NCBI GenBank assembly: GCA_900473205.1
Contig: UCLB01000007.1
Coordinates: 310,001-374,000 of the forward strand
Length of the DNA: 64,000 nt
From: Hyphomicrobiales bacterium
GTDB taxonomy: Bacteria; Pseudomonadota; Alphaproteobacteria; Rhizobiales; Rhizobiaceae
Direction of reading: 5' to 3'
Under the pieces are notes generated by a model. The model had not been told where the DNA came from and searched no databases. It saw only the letters and a list, made by a program, of their open reading frames with translations. Positions 27,045 to 35,927 of the stretch are shown here, piece by piece; within the stretch, counting starts at the first letter, position 1; every line of letters begins with the position of its first letter. The position numbers and the translations under genes were made by a program.

Positions 27045-27062
27045 GTTGACTACTACATTCAT
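27045..27062 (+). promoter_or_regulatory. RirA-type iron operator/promoter for the TonB receptor gene
   Basis: The 18-base sequence GTTGACTACTACATTCAT, with TGA-N9-TCA inside. Similarity to the mirrored copy continues to TACAGA on its 3' side (27066-27071), so the whole promoter-operator is duplicated in inverted orientation. It lies about 53 bases before the receptor start. Confidence 0.65.
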
Positions 27063-27114
27063 GAAATACAGAAGGCCAGCATTCTGATGACAAGACGAGC
27101 GTTGGTGGGGACTG

Positions 27115-29289
27115 ATGACGATGAGATTTCATGGACTTGAACGATCGACGGCTTTGGCCGTGATTGCCATTGCCGGAACAATGGTTGCCTTGCCGTTGCA
27201 GGCGCAAGAACGTGCTGAAATCAAAAAGACATCGCGCCAGTCGGACAGCGCCAAACCTGTCACCTCGGAAACCTCAACCGTTCTCGCGCCTATCGTCGTC
27301 ACCGGTGCCGGTGCGACGCAGGGTTATCAGCCGAAGTCGACCAGCACGGCAACGCGCACGGATACGCCGCTCATCGACATTCCGCAGGCGGTCAATGTCG
27401 TCAGCGAACAGGTTCTTAAAGACCAGAATGCAAGCAATCTGGATGAAGCGCTGGGCAATATCAGCGGCGTGACCCAGACGAATACGCTGGGTGGCACTCA
27501 GGACTCTGTTATCCGCCGTGGCTTTGGCGATAATCGCGACGGGTCGATCCTGACGAACGGGCTGAAGACCGCCCTGCCGCGCTCCTTCAACGCTATGACG
27601 GAACGGGTGGAAGTTCTCAAAGGCCCCTCCTCCACGCTCTATGGCATTCTCGATCCAGGCGGCATGGTCAATGTTGTTACAAAGAAACCGCAAGATACGT
27701 TTGGCGGCGAAATCTACGGCGGTCTTTCCAGTTTTGGCGGCGGCACGACGGGGCTGGATTTCACCGGTCCGATTGAAGGCACCGACTTTTCCTATCGTCT
27801 GATCGGGGAATACAAGCACATCGATTATTGGCGCAACTTCGGTGAGACCAAGAACTGGCTGATTTCTCCGTCGCTGACATGGACCGGCGAAGACACGGAA
27901 ATCACGGCGACTTACATGCACGAGGATTACAGCGTGCCGTTTGATCGCGGCACAATCTTCGATGTCACGACAGGTCGTCCGGTCAATGTGGACCGGAAAA
28001 TTCGCTTTGATGAGCCTTATAATATCACCGACGGGAAATCCGATCTGTTTCAGGTCGAGATCGATCACGAATTGTCGGAAAACTGGAAGCTGGGCATCGA
28101 TTACAGCTACAGCCGGAATGTGTATTCGGACAATCAGGCGCGTGTCATGGGTTACACCCCGGCGACTGGTAACCTTTCGCGCAGGGCCGACGCGACCAAT
28201 TATTCGACGATCTACAACCACGCCGTCCGCGCGGATCTGACGGGTGAGGTCGAGATCGGCGGCATGCAGCACGACCTGTTGTTCGGTGCGTCCTATGATT
28301 ATAGCGATACTCTGCGCACTGACATGATCCGGTGTGCCGCATCGACAAATTTCAACATCTACAATCCTGTGTACGGCAACATGCCCGAGTGCACGACTGT
28401 TTCCGCCTCCGATAGCGACCAGGTCGAAAAGCTGTCTACGGCCTCGGTCTACATGCAGGACTCGATCCACCTCAATGAACAGTGGATCGTTGTCGGTGGG
28501 CTGCGTTACCAGTATTATGATTTGCTGGCTGGCAAAGGCCGCCCTTTCAATAACAATACCGACAGTTTCGGTGACGCTCTCGTTCCCAACGCGGGCATTG
28601 TCTACAAGCTCACGCCTGACCTTTCGCTTTATGCGAATGCCGCCAAGACCTTCCGTCCGCAATCGTCCATTGCAAGCGAATACGGCAATCTGAAACCGGA
28701 AGAAGGCGTGTCCTATGAGGTCGGCTCGAAGTTCGAATTGCCGTCGGGACTGACCGCCAATGTTGCGCTCTACACATCCGACAAGGAGAATGTCGCCTAT
28801 AATGACGGAACCGTTGTCAAAACCGCAGGGTTGGTCAGATCACGAGGCGTGGAAGTGGATGTCGCCGGGTCGTTGACAGACAATCTGGATTTCATCGCAA
28901 GTTATGCATTTACCGATGCGAAGGTTTTGGAAGGTGAAAATGCTGGCAAACGCCCCGTGAACGTAGCCCGCCATACAGGGTCACTTTACCTTGCCTATGA
29001 TGTGGGAGAAGTCAGCGCGTCTGGCAATACCCTGAAAGTTGGTGGCGGCATAAGAGCGGTCGGCGACCGGGCCGGTATCAACAGTAACTCCTATTTCCTA
29101 CCCGGCTATGCAGTTGTCGATGCCTTTGCCGCCTATACGTTCGAGCTTGAACGGCCAATCACCGTTCAACTCAACCTGAAGAATATTTTTGATCGCACCT
29201 ATTACACGTCCTCGATTGGCGGGACCGCCTTCGGGAACCAGATCGGTGAGCCCTTCAACGCAACGCTGACAGCGCGCGTAAAATTCTGA
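27115..29289 (+). CDS. TonB-dependent siderophore receptor
   Basis: A 724-residue outer-membrane receptor with a signal peptide of about 32 residues (ending LPLQAQ). The plug domain follows (about 75-190: TPLIDIPQAVNVVSEQVLKDQNASNLDEALGNISGV; RVEVLKGPSSTLYGILDPGGMVNVVTKKP), then a 22-strand barrel ending in Phe (TLTARVKF), the outer-membrane insertion signal. The sequence ERVEVLKGPSS and the barrel motif SRGVEVDVAGSL place it in the FhuA/FpvA siderophore group. It imports a ferric chelate into the periplasm for the divergently encoded ABC system. ATG 27121 is a possible alternative start. The siderophore type cannot be told. Confidence 0.95.
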   Translation: MTMRFHGLERSTALAVIAIAGTMVALPLQAQERAEIKKTSRQSDSAKPVTSETSTVLAPIVVTGAGATQGYQPKSTSTATRTDTPLIDIPQAVNVVSEQVLKDQNASNLDEALGNISGVTQTNTLGGTQDSVIRRGFGDNRDGSILTNGLKTALPRSFNAMTERVEVLKGPSSTLYGILDPGGMVNVVTKKPQDTFGGEIYGGLSSFGGGTTGLDFTGPIEGTDFSYRLIGEYKHIDYWRNFGETKNWLISPSLTWTGEDTEITATYMHEDYSVPFDRGTIFDVTTGRPVNVDRKIRFDEPYNITDGKSDLFQVEIDHELSENWKLGIDYSYSRNVYSDNQARVMGYTPATGNLSRRADATNYSTIYNHAVRADLTGEVEIGGMQHDLLFGASYDYSDTLRTDMIRCAASTNFNIYNPVYGNMPECTTVSASDSDQVEKLSTASVYMQDSIHLNEQWIVVGGLRYQYYDLLAGKGRPFNNNTDSFGDALVPNAGIVYKLTPDLSLYANAAKTFRPQSSIASEYGNLKPEEGVSYEVGSKFELPSGLTANVALYTSDKENVAYNDGTVVKTAGLVRSRGVEVDVAGSLTDNLDFIASYAFTDAKVLEGENAGKRPVNVARHTGSLYLAYDVGEVSASGNTLKVGGGIRAVGDRAGINSNSYFLPGYAVVDAFAAYTFELERPITVQLNLKNIFDRTYYTSSIGGTAFGNQIGEPFNATLTARVKF

Positions 29290-29345
29290 TGCAGTTAAGT
29301 CGCGGCGTCGGCGGACTAGATTAGACGTTATGAACGCTAGCCTCA

Positions 29346-29386
29346 GCCCAATCGATCATCGATGAAATTCGTCAGATCGATTGGGC
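29346..29386. repeat. perfect 12-base inverted repeat (hairpin) without T-run
   Basis: The arms GCCCAATCGATC (29346-29357) and its complement (29375-29386) flank a 17-base loop. It sits between the receptor gene (+) and a convergent gene (-). There is no T-run on either side, so it is not a standard terminator; it could be a Rho-assisted stop, an mRNA end-protecting hairpin or a protein site. Confidence 0.55.
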
Positions 29387-29480
29387 GCCTGCGATCAAGC
29401 CCTTCATGCAGCTTTGGTTTTCTGGGCATGCTGAAGTGTCCGGATTGGACGGAAAGTTACCAATAGTTCTACGGCTACGA

Positions 29481-30131
29481 CTACGTCTGTGGCCATCGGA
29501 CAAGGGCGTCGCGACCAGCATCGGTCAGGCCATAGACACCTCTGTCCAGACGCTCGAACCAGCCGTAAACATTCGACAACAGTATCTTGCCGGCTTCAGG
29601 AACGCCCGCCCTAATATCGCGTACACGCAGCGGTCCGTTCAAAAGAGCCGCGGCACAGCCCAGTGCCTGTTGGCGATAGGCGGTCATGACAGGCACACGC
29701 GTGCTGCCGCCAAGAACAGGATCGCCTCTTCTTTTCTGGTGTTCTCGCACAAGCCTTGATCGCCGCTTCGGATTGGTCCTCGGCATTGGCGTGACGGAGG
29801 CGACGATCACGCTGACATCTCCACGGTCGGAAATGCCGAGCATCCCTATGCCGAGTCGACGACAGAGATCGCGATAGCGTTTGTCGGCCTCCCGCCCCCT
29901 GCCCTTGGCGGATATTTTTGCGGCAATCCAGACCTCGTCCGCGATTGCAGCCCTATCGACAGCCTGAAGAACGACCTCCAGATTGAAGCTCATCTTCAAC
30001 TCGCAGATCACGACGACAGGCGGCTCGTCGCCGCTGATCCCCACGAGGTCGCAACCGCCGATCTCACCCTTCACCAAATAGCCCGCGGACTCCAGAAAGG
30101 CTTTTACAGGAAGGTATAGGGAAGTTTCCAT
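29481..30131 (-). CDS. DUF2161 family PD-(D/E)XK-like protein
   Basis: A 216-residue protein of the DUF2161 family (putative phosphodiesterase/nuclease). The N-terminal half contains GCDLVGI followed by VVVICELKMSFNLEVVLQAVDR, an Asp...Glu-x-Lys pattern typical of PD-(D/E)XK nucleases (residues about 26-60). The C-terminal half is basic (PKRRSRLVREHQKRR) and ends in a winged-helix-like region (GKILLSNVYGWFERLDRGVYGLTDAGRDAL). Monocistronic. Function unknown; DNA handling is likely from the fold. Confidence 0.8.
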   Translation of the reverse strand: METSLYLPVKAFLESAGYLVKGEIGGCDLVGISGDEPPVVVICELKMSFNLEVVLQAVDRAAIADEVWIAAKISAKGRGREADKRYRDLCRRLGIGMLGISDRGDVSVIVASVTPMPRTNPKRRSRLVREHQKRRGDPVLGGSTRVPVMTAYRQQALGCAAALLNGPLRVRDIRAGVPEAGKILLSNVYGWFERLDRGVYGLTDAGRDALVRWPQT

Positions 30132-30227
30132 GTAACGCGCTGATCCACAACCGAGTGAAGGAAATGCGGATATTCCTGTTTATCGAAGATGATCAATATT
30201 GCTGAATACCCGACATCGACAAAAGGC

Positions 30228-30461
30228 TTAGGACCCTGAGAATTTCACCGTCACGCCGCGTTGCCGGAAATAAGCCTGCATTAACTTCCTGCCGGAACGA
30301 TTGTTCTGAACCAGCCTCGTCGGGTCGAATACGGCCTCTTTCAAACCAGCCTGCATCAACGCAGCCTTGAGCGTTGCGATATGAGCGTCGATATCGGCAT
30401 TATCCGCCTGAAGCGATTCATAGATGCGGTTGGTTGCATCTGCTACGGTAAGTTCGCTCAC
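30228..30461 (-). CDS. small conserved hypothetical protein
   Basis: A 77-residue protein starting at GTG 30461, chosen for CAGGAG 8 bases upstream; TTG 30464 is possible, and the longer frame to 30608 is probably untranslated. It is predicted helical (ADATNRIYESLQADNADIDAHIATLKAALMQAGLKEAVFDPTRL) with a basic tail (QNNRSGRKLMQAYFRQRG). I do not recognise a family. The repeated heptad-like pattern suggests a short coiled coil. Confidence 0.55.
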   Translation of the reverse strand: MSELTVADATNRIYESLQADNADIDAHIATLKAALMQAGLKEAVFDPTRLVQNNRSGRKLMQAYFRQRGVTVKFSGS

Positions 30462-30718
30462 CAAAATTCTCCTGCTGTTGTTTGGCTGGCGCTTACCACA
30501 GTTTTTGTCGTTACCCCAACACTGGGCAACATTTTCTGAAAATGAGTTGCAACGTCCCTCCAAGACCTGAACGGGAACATGTCGCGACCTGACCGTTCGC
30601 GGTCGCATGGTTCTGCCTCATTCCATTATCGGTTGCAGCCATCCGTGGCGTAATGGTATTCGGATATTTACATCGCGGCCTTCGCGTCGCGGCAAGACTG
30701 GACTAACGGAGCAAGGCT

Positions 30719-32131
30719 TTGAACGACAGCGGCCAAGAGCAGATTTATCTTCAGACGATGCTGACGCAACAACGGCAAGCTTTCGAGCAAGAGCCGTCTC
30801 CGTCTCTGGCGGTCCGACGTGACAGGCTCGACCGGATCGGCCGTTTGCTAAAGGACCATCGCGATGAACTGTGTGAAGTGGTTTCCAGAGACTTTGGACA
30901 CCGCTCCTCGCACGAAACGACGATGTTGGAAATCGTGCCGATGATGGGCTCCCTGCGTCACACCCGTTCCCATCTGCGCAGCTGGATGCGGCCGGAACGG
31001 CGCGGACGCTCGATTGAATTCCTGCAAATGTCGAACTGGGTGCAGCACCAGCCACTCGGTGTCGTCGGCATCATGGCGCCCTGGAACTATCCGCTGCTGC
31101 TCGCGCTCGGCCCACTCATCGATATTCTGGCGGCTGGAAACCGGGCGATGATCAAACCATCGGAGCTTGTTCCTGAAACTTCCGCATTGCTGGCAAAACT
31201 CGTTGCCGAGTATTTCAAGCCCGAAGAGGTGACCGTTGTCGAAGGTGGGGTGGAGGTAGCCGCTGCATTTTCCGCCCTGCCATTCGACCATCTTCTGTTT
31301 ACCGGCTCCACCAATATCGGAAAGAAAGTCATGGCGGCGGCGGCGGCCAATCTGACGCCTCTCACGCTGGAACTCGGAGGTAAATCACCGACGATCATTG
31401 CTCCGGACTATCCGGTCGCCAGCGCCACGCAGGATATCGTTTTTGGCAAGCTGATGAATGCGGGACAGACCTGCATCGCCCCGGACTACGTCCTTGTCAA
31501 AAAAGACAAACTCGATTCGTTTGTTGAGGCATTTGTTGAACAGGTTCAACGCTTCTATCCGAGCGCTACGGGATCAGAACAATTTACCAGCCTTGTCGGC
31601 GCGAGGGCTCATGACCGCCTCCTCAAGGGACTGAATGAGTGCCGGGAGCGTGGCGTCGATATCCGCACGGTTGATATCCCGCTTCCGAAATCCGGCCTTG
31701 GCCTCCAGCCAACCCTGCTGATCAATCCTCCAGCGGATTGCCTGTTGATGGAAGAAGAGATTTTCGGACCGGTTCTTCCTGTCATTCCCTATGAAACGCT
31801 TGACGATGCCATCGCTTTCGTCCGCTCGCGCCCCCGCCCGCTGGCGCTTTACATTTTCACGCACGAGTCCGAGACACAGCAAAAGGTCCTCGAAAAAACG
31901 ATCTCCGGCAATGTGACCGTCAATGGTACGCTGTTGCACATCGCACAAAACGACCTGCCCTTCGGCGGTGTCGGCCCCAGCGGCCTTGGCGCTTATCATG
32001 GCTATGAAGGCTTCAAGCGATTTTCCCATGCACGGGGTATCGCCAAAGTCAGGCTGTTCAACCCCGCCCGCATGGCCACTCCGCCCTATGGCCGCTTCAC
32101 GGCACTTCTTGCACGGTTTATGGGACGATAG
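30719..32131 (+). CDS. coniferyl-aldehyde-dehydrogenase-like aldehyde dehydrogenase
   Basis: A 470-residue NAD(P)-dependent aldehyde dehydrogenase. The catalytic Cys252 is in NAGQTCIAPDY and the general base Glu218 in LTLELGGKSP; FTGSTNIGKKV is the cofactor site. The short length and the PFGGVGPSGLGAYHGYEGFKRFSH end match the group that includes coniferyl aldehyde dehydrogenase (CalB) and eukaryotic class 3 enzymes. The frame starts at TTG 30719, with GGAG 8 bases upstream; ATG 30758 is an alternative. The physiological aldehyde is unknown. It ends just before a bidirectional terminator. Confidence 0.9.
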   Translation: MNDSGQEQIYLQTMLTQQRQAFEQEPSPSLAVRRDRLDRIGRLLKDHRDELCEVVSRDFGHRSSHETTMLEIVPMMGSLRHTRSHLRSWMRPERRGRSIEFLQMSNWVQHQPLGVVGIMAPWNYPLLLALGPLIDILAAGNRAMIKPSELVPETSALLAKLVAEYFKPEEVTVVEGGVEVAAAFSALPFDHLLFTGSTNIGKKVMAAAAANLTPLTLELGGKSPTIIAPDYPVASATQDIVFGKLMNAGQTCIAPDYVLVKKDKLDSFVEAFVEQVQRFYPSATGSEQFTSLVGARAHDRLLKGLNECRERGVDIRTVDIPLPKSGLGLQPTLLINPPADCLLMEEEIFGPVLPVIPYETLDDAIAFVRSRPRPLALYIFTHESETQQKVLEKTISGNVTVNGTLLHIAQNDLPFGGVGPSGLGAYHGYEGFKRFSHARGIAKVRLFNPARMATPPYGRFTALLARFMGR

Positions 32132-32145
32132 GTGGCGCAACGAAA

Positions 32146-32166
32146 AAGGGCGGTCAAGCCGCCCTT
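32146..32166. terminator. bidirectional Rho-independent terminator
   Basis: Eight-base arms AAGGGCGG (32146-32153) and CCGCCCTT (32159-32166) with a 5-base loop. It is followed by GTTT on the plus strand and by TTTTT on the minus strand, serving the aldehyde dehydrogenase gene and the convergent cpdR. Confidence 0.8.
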
Positions 32167-32190
32167 GTTTCAGCACATCCAGAAGATCAC

Positions 32191-32559
32191 TTATGCCGGA
32201 ACCGATGCCAATGCGCGGGCGACGGCCTTGCGGATATCCGGCAGGGCAAAGGGCTTCGGCACCACATCGATGATTTTTTCCATCAAATCGTCGGCGCGCT
32301 CGCGCTGCTCGGCATAACCCGTCATCAGCAGAATTTTGAGGCTTGGAAATTGCGATGCGGCGCGGTGCGCCAGCTCGATGCCATCCATAACCGGCATACG
32401 GATATCGGAGAGGAGAAGGTCGAACTTGTGTTCGCTCAGCTTCTCGAATCCCTGCTCGCCATCGGCGGCTTCATAGGTTTCGTGCCCATCCAGACGTAAC
32501 GCACGCGCTACAAAGGTGCGCAACGCATCTTCGTCTTCAGTAATCAGAATCTTCGCCAT
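32191..32559 (-). CDS. cpdR: single-domain response regulator CpdR
   Basis: A 122-residue receiver domain without an output domain. Phosphoacceptor Asp52 is in LLLSDIRMP, acidic residues are EDED at 8-11, the switch residue is in LMTGYA and the conserved Lys is in VPKPF. Length and sequence match CpdR, which in Caulobacter and rhizobia recruits ClpXP for cell-cycle proteolysis when unphosphorylated, downstream of the CckA-ChpT relay. ATG 32559 gives the domain its usual start. The location next to hpt and near ftsEX is common in the order. Confidence 0.92.
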   Translation of the reverse strand: MAKILITEDEDALRTFVARALRLDGHETYEAADGEQGFEKLSEHKFDLLLSDIRMPVMDGIELAHRAASQFPSLKILLMTGYAEQRERADDLMEKIIDVVPKPFALPDIRKAVARALASVPA

Positions 32560-32707
32560 TTTCCATCGCTCCTGGTATTCATTCCAGCGAGCAACAAAGT
32601 CGGTCATTTCCCTTTGCAAGAGGTAAATGGCCGGGGCGATCCGGGTGGCATGGTTAACAATCCATGGCTGTAGCCACCCGGCGTCGTCTCAGATTGAGAC
32701 GGGCATT

Positions 32708-33253
32708 CTACTCAGCGTCACCCGTAACGACGCCGACAAAAGGCAGTTCGCGGAAGGCGTAAGCCACGTCCATTCCATAGCCAACGACGAAGTAATCCGG
32801 GCATTCGAAGCCGACATAATCCGCTTCGAGTTGTTCCTTACGCTTCACTTTCTTGTCCAGGAGAACGGCAATTGAAACGTTGCGCGCGCCGCGTTCGTAG
32901 AGCAGTTCCTTTGCGAAAAGCAGCGTGCGACCGGATTCGAGAATGTCGTCGATCAACAGAACGTCGCGGTCCTTCACATCGCTGTCGATGTCTTTCACGA
33001 TTCTCACACCTTGAGACACCGTGCCGGTGCCATAGCTGGAGAGCGTAATGAATTCGACTTCCGGGGCCAGACCGCTGTCGTGCAGGGCGCGGATGAGATC
33101 GGCGGCGAAAATGAAGGAGCCCTTCAGAACCGCAATGACCAGCAAGTCATTCGTCGGACCGCTTGCAATACGCTTTGCAAGATCGCGATTACGCTCTGCA
33201 ATCTGCTCGGCAGTATAAAGCGGCTCGATATTTTTTCCACGAACGACGGGCAT
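32708..33253 (-). CDS. hpt: hypoxanthine phosphoribosyltransferase
   Basis: A 181-residue purine salvage enzyme that converts hypoxanthine (and guanine) with PRPP to IMP or GMP. The PRPP-binding signature DVLLIDDILESGRTL is at about residues 95-109; the pyrophosphate loop is VLKGSFIF, and the flexible loop SSYGTGT is also visible. Cytoplasmic. Start ATG 33253 gives a normal length. Single gene unit, flanked by cpdR and a membrane protein gene on the same strand. Confidence 0.96.
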   Translation of the reverse strand: MPVVRGKNIEPLYTAEQIAERNRDLAKRIASGPTNDLLVIAVLKGSFIFAADLIRALHDSGLAPEVEFITLSSYGTGTVSQGVRIVKDIDSDVKDRDVLLIDDILESGRTLLFAKELLYERGARNVSIAVLLDKKVKRKEQLEADYVGFECPDYFVVGYGMDVAYAFRELPFVGVVTGDAE

Positions 33254-33333
33254 GTCTTCTCCTGCGCTTATCCGGCGCCAGCATCAAAGAATACGGGCAT
33301 CAGGGACGGAACGAAGGGCGTCCGGTAGCACAG

Positions 33334-34008
33334 TCAGCGCTCGGAAACACCCGTTTGCGCGAAAGAAAGCTTGATTTCCGGCGTTTTTCCACCGGGATGG
33401 CGCAATTTTGCTGAGAAGCCATGGCTCAGACCCGGCTCGATCTCTGTCACAGGCGGCTCGATCAGCATGCTTGCGACCTTCTCACCCTTGGCCGCGAACA
33501 AATCCGCGCGAATGGCCGGTATGGTCTCGACCTCACCGCCATTGTTTTCAACGATGCCGTTGATGACAAGCACTTCCATGCCGCCCGCGTCTTGCGGCGT
33601 GACGGTGATGTGACTAATGCCCAGCGGGGAAACCGGTGCCCCAGCCGTGGATTTTTCCTGCATCATCACGGTAAAGCCGCCCGACAGGAAGAACACGCCG
33701 ACAACTGCTGCCGCCACGATAGCCGAATAACCATCGACGGAAAGGCCGGACAGCTTTCTGTCCACCCAGTCGATGAACGAGCGCAGCGCGCTCAAGGCCG
33801 AAACGGGTTTCGACTCGTTCTGTTGATAAGCTTTGTGGCGATTGTCGTTTCCGTAGTCACGAAACGGCGTTTCCTTTATCGTGACAAACTCGGCATCTAC
33901 GATGTCATCACCGTTGCGCGTTCGCCATGTCTGGCGAAGCGGCGTCTCCGGCATCAAAAGGTCCAAATCGAGTGCCGCGTGCCGGCGAGATGAACGGAAC
34001 ATACCCAT
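33334..34008 (-). CDS. conserved membrane-anchored hypothetical protein next to ftsE
   Basis: A 224-residue protein with a basic, disordered N-terminal part (1-90), one transmembrane helix at about 95-115 (SAIVAAAVVGVFFLSGGFTVMM), and a beta-rich periplasmic domain (ITVTPQDAGGMEVLVINGIVENNGGEVETIPAIRADLF) resembling the DUF3426-type immunoglobulin-like domain. Start 34008 is chosen for its GAGGGAA ribosome site. In related genomes a zinc-ribbon protein with such a domain often stands beside ftsE; here the N-terminal zinc-ribbon Cys residues are absent. Divergent from ftsEX, so a link to division or envelope is possible but unproven. Confidence 0.7.
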   Translation of the reverse strand: MGMFRSSRRHAALDLDLLMPETPLRQTWRTRNGDDIVDAEFVTIKETPFRDYGNDNRHKAYQQNESKPVSALSALRSFIDWVDRKLSGLSVDGYSAIVAAAVVGVFFLSGGFTVMMQEKSTAGAPVSPLGISHITVTPQDAGGMEVLVINGIVENNGGEVETIPAIRADLFAAKGEKVASMLIEPPVTEIEPGLSHGFSAKLRHPGGKTPEIKLSFAQTGVSER

Positions 34009-34198
34009 GAAGTTCCCTCGGTCAGGTTTTCGGCCCGATAAAAACTGGGCATTGAATGAAATCCTGCCTAGTCGTAAATTTAATTGGTTAATGCTTTGCA
34101 AAGATCGTTGATGAGCCGCCCGCAGAGCCGCATAGCGTGTAAAAGGCTCCAACGATGACGCAAATCACGCGCCACGAAAGCAAAAGACTGGAAGTTCA

Positions 34199-34858
34199 TT
34201 GATCCATTTCGAAAATGTCGGGTTGCGGTACGGCATGGGCCCGGAAATCCTGCGGGATATGACCTTCGATATCCCCAAGGGCTCGTTCCAGTTTCTGACC
34301 GGCCCTTCAGGCGCTGGCAAAACCACGCTTCTGCGCCTGTTGTTGATGTCGCTGCAGCCGACGCGTGGTCATATCCGCATGTTCAGCCGGGACGTGTCGC
34401 GCATTCCGCGCAGCGAATTGCCGCTGCTGCGTCGCCGCGTCGGCATCGTGTTCCAGGATTTCCGCCTTCTCGACCATCTCACCACCTATGAGAATGTCGC
34501 GTTGCCGCTGCGTGTGCGCGGCAAGGAGGAAAGCGCTTATCGCAATGATGTGATCGAGCTGTTGAAATGGGTTGGCCTTGGCGAACGCATCAATGTTCTG
34601 CCGCCGATCCTGTCCGGCGGTGAAAAGCAGCGTGCCGCCATTGCCCGCGCGCTGATGGACCAGCCCGAAATTCTTCTGGCCGACGAGCCGACGGGTAACG
34701 TCGATCCGCCCATGGCCAAGCGTCTGCTGAACCTGTTTCTGGAGCTGAACCGGCTCGGCACGGCTGTCGTCATCGCCACCCATGATTTCGGACTGATGGA
34801 TCAGATCGATGCGCGGCGCATGATCCTGACGGAAGGACGGCTTGACGTTTATGAATGA
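34199..34858 (+). CDS. ftsE: cell division ATP-binding protein FtsE
   Basis: A 219-residue ABC ATPase with Walker A GPSGAGKT (residues 35-42), signature LSGGEKQR and Walker B ILLADEPTGNVD. The opening MIHFENVGLRYG is characteristic of FtsE. The start is TTG 34199, with GGAAG upstream. FtsE with FtsX regulates cell-wall hydrolysis at the division site through a periplasmic partner. It overlaps ftsX by 8 bases. Confidence 0.95.
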   Translation: MIHFENVGLRYGMGPEILRDMTFDIPKGSFQFLTGPSGAGKTTLLRLLLMSLQPTRGHIRMFSRDVSRIPRSELPLLRRRVGIVFQDFRLLDHLTTYENVALPLRVRGKEESAYRNDVIELLKWVGLGERINVLPPILSGGEKQRAAIARALMDQPEILLADEPTGNVDPPMAKRLLNLFLELNRLGTAVVIATHDFGLMDQIDARRMILTEGRLDVYE

Positions 34859-35855
34859 GATAAGCCGCAAACCGCTTAAAGCCGAACAGAAGCCAGCTCC
34901 CAAGCTGCCGCAAATGCGCATCAGGCCCATGGCACCCATTCTGCCGCCATCCAATATTCAGGGCAATGCGCTGATCGTGGTTATCGCCATCATGGCTTTT
35001 CTCGCCTGTCTGACGCTGGGCGCGGTCAGCATGGTGCGTGCCACCGCCGCCACATGGCAAAGCCAGATTTCGCGTGAAATCACCATTCAGATCAAGCCGG
35101 AGGAAGGGCTGGATATGAATGCGGCGCTGAACAAGGCCCGTAATCTGGCGCTGAGCTTCGTCGGCACACGTGAAGGCACGATCATGGATGATGCGGCCAC
35201 CGCGCGCCTGCTAGAACCCTGGCTGGGCACCGGTCTTGACCTGTCGGAACTGCCTGTACCCCGCCTCGTCATCATCACAATCGATGAAAGCAATCCGCCG
35301 GACTTCGAGGCGATGCGCGCCATGCTGAAGACCGAAATTCCACAGGCGTTTCTGGATGATCACCGCACATGGGTGGATCGCCTGGTCTCCATGGCACACA
35401 CCACTGTCATGATCGGCCTTGGCGTGCTGATCCTCGTTTTCAGCGCCATGGTCTTGACCGTGGTCTTTGCCACACGCGGTGCACTTTCAGGCAACCGACA
35501 CATCGTTGAGGTTCTGCATTTCGTCGGCGCGGAAAGCAGCTTTGTCGCCCGCGAATTTCAAAAGCATTTCCTCAAGATCAGTCTGAAGGGTTCGGGCGCC
35601 GGAAGTGCCCTCGCGGCCTTGGTCTTTCTCGCCGCCGGCTTCTGGCAGTCCCGCACCTTGGCGACGCCGCAGAGCGATCAGGCCAGCGCCCTGTTCGGCT
35701 CGTTTTCTGTCGGAGTGGATGGTTATCTCGGGATTTTCGCGACCATGATGATCATCGCTTTGTTGACCACCATCACAGCCCGCGTCACCGTCATCCGCAC
35801 GATTGACGACATCGATCGCGTGCGTTCCGATCCGTCGAAAAGTGAGGGCGTTTGA
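34851..35855 (+). CDS. ftsX: cell division membrane protein FtsX
   Basis: A 334-residue integral membrane protein with a cytoplasmic Pro-rich N-terminus, one helix (about 37-58), a periplasmic domain (about 60-165) and three further helices (about 180-205, 245-265, 290-312), the FtsX topology. ATG 34851 is preferred; a TTG at 34842 is possible. It is coupled to ftsE by an 8-base overlap. The complex is thought to transmit ATP hydrolysis to periplasmic amidases or endopeptidases. Confidence 0.93.
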   Translation: MNEISRKPLKAEQKPAPKLPQMRIRPMAPILPPSNIQGNALIVVIAIMAFLACLTLGAVSMVRATAATWQSQISREITIQIKPEEGLDMNAALNKARNLALSFVGTREGTIMDDAATARLLEPWLGTGLDLSELPVPRLVIITIDESNPPDFEAMRAMLKTEIPQAFLDDHRTWVDRLVSMAHTTVMIGLGVLILVFSAMVLTVVFATRGALSGNRHIVEVLHFVGAESSFVAREFQKHFLKISLKGSGAGSALAALVFLAAGFWQSRTLATPQSDQASALFGSFSVGVDGYLGIFATMMIIALLTTITARVTVIRTIDDIDRVRSDPSKSEGV

Positions 35856-35927
35856 GGTTGAATAAGCGCGCCGCAGAGCCGTCACAACCGCCTGTTCCTT
35901 GCCTTAATCCACGCTTATGGATAACTC

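Noticed and set aside
27274-28662. Long open frame on the minus strand opposite the TonB receptor gene (462 codons)
   Set aside because: It is the frame-shadow of a clearly real receptor gene and shows no family resemblance or ribosome site.
30570-30600. GGAAC...GTT resembling an EcfG promoter upstream of the aldehyde dehydrogenase
   Set aside because: Spacing is one or two bases short of the pattern, and it lies over 100 bases from the start.
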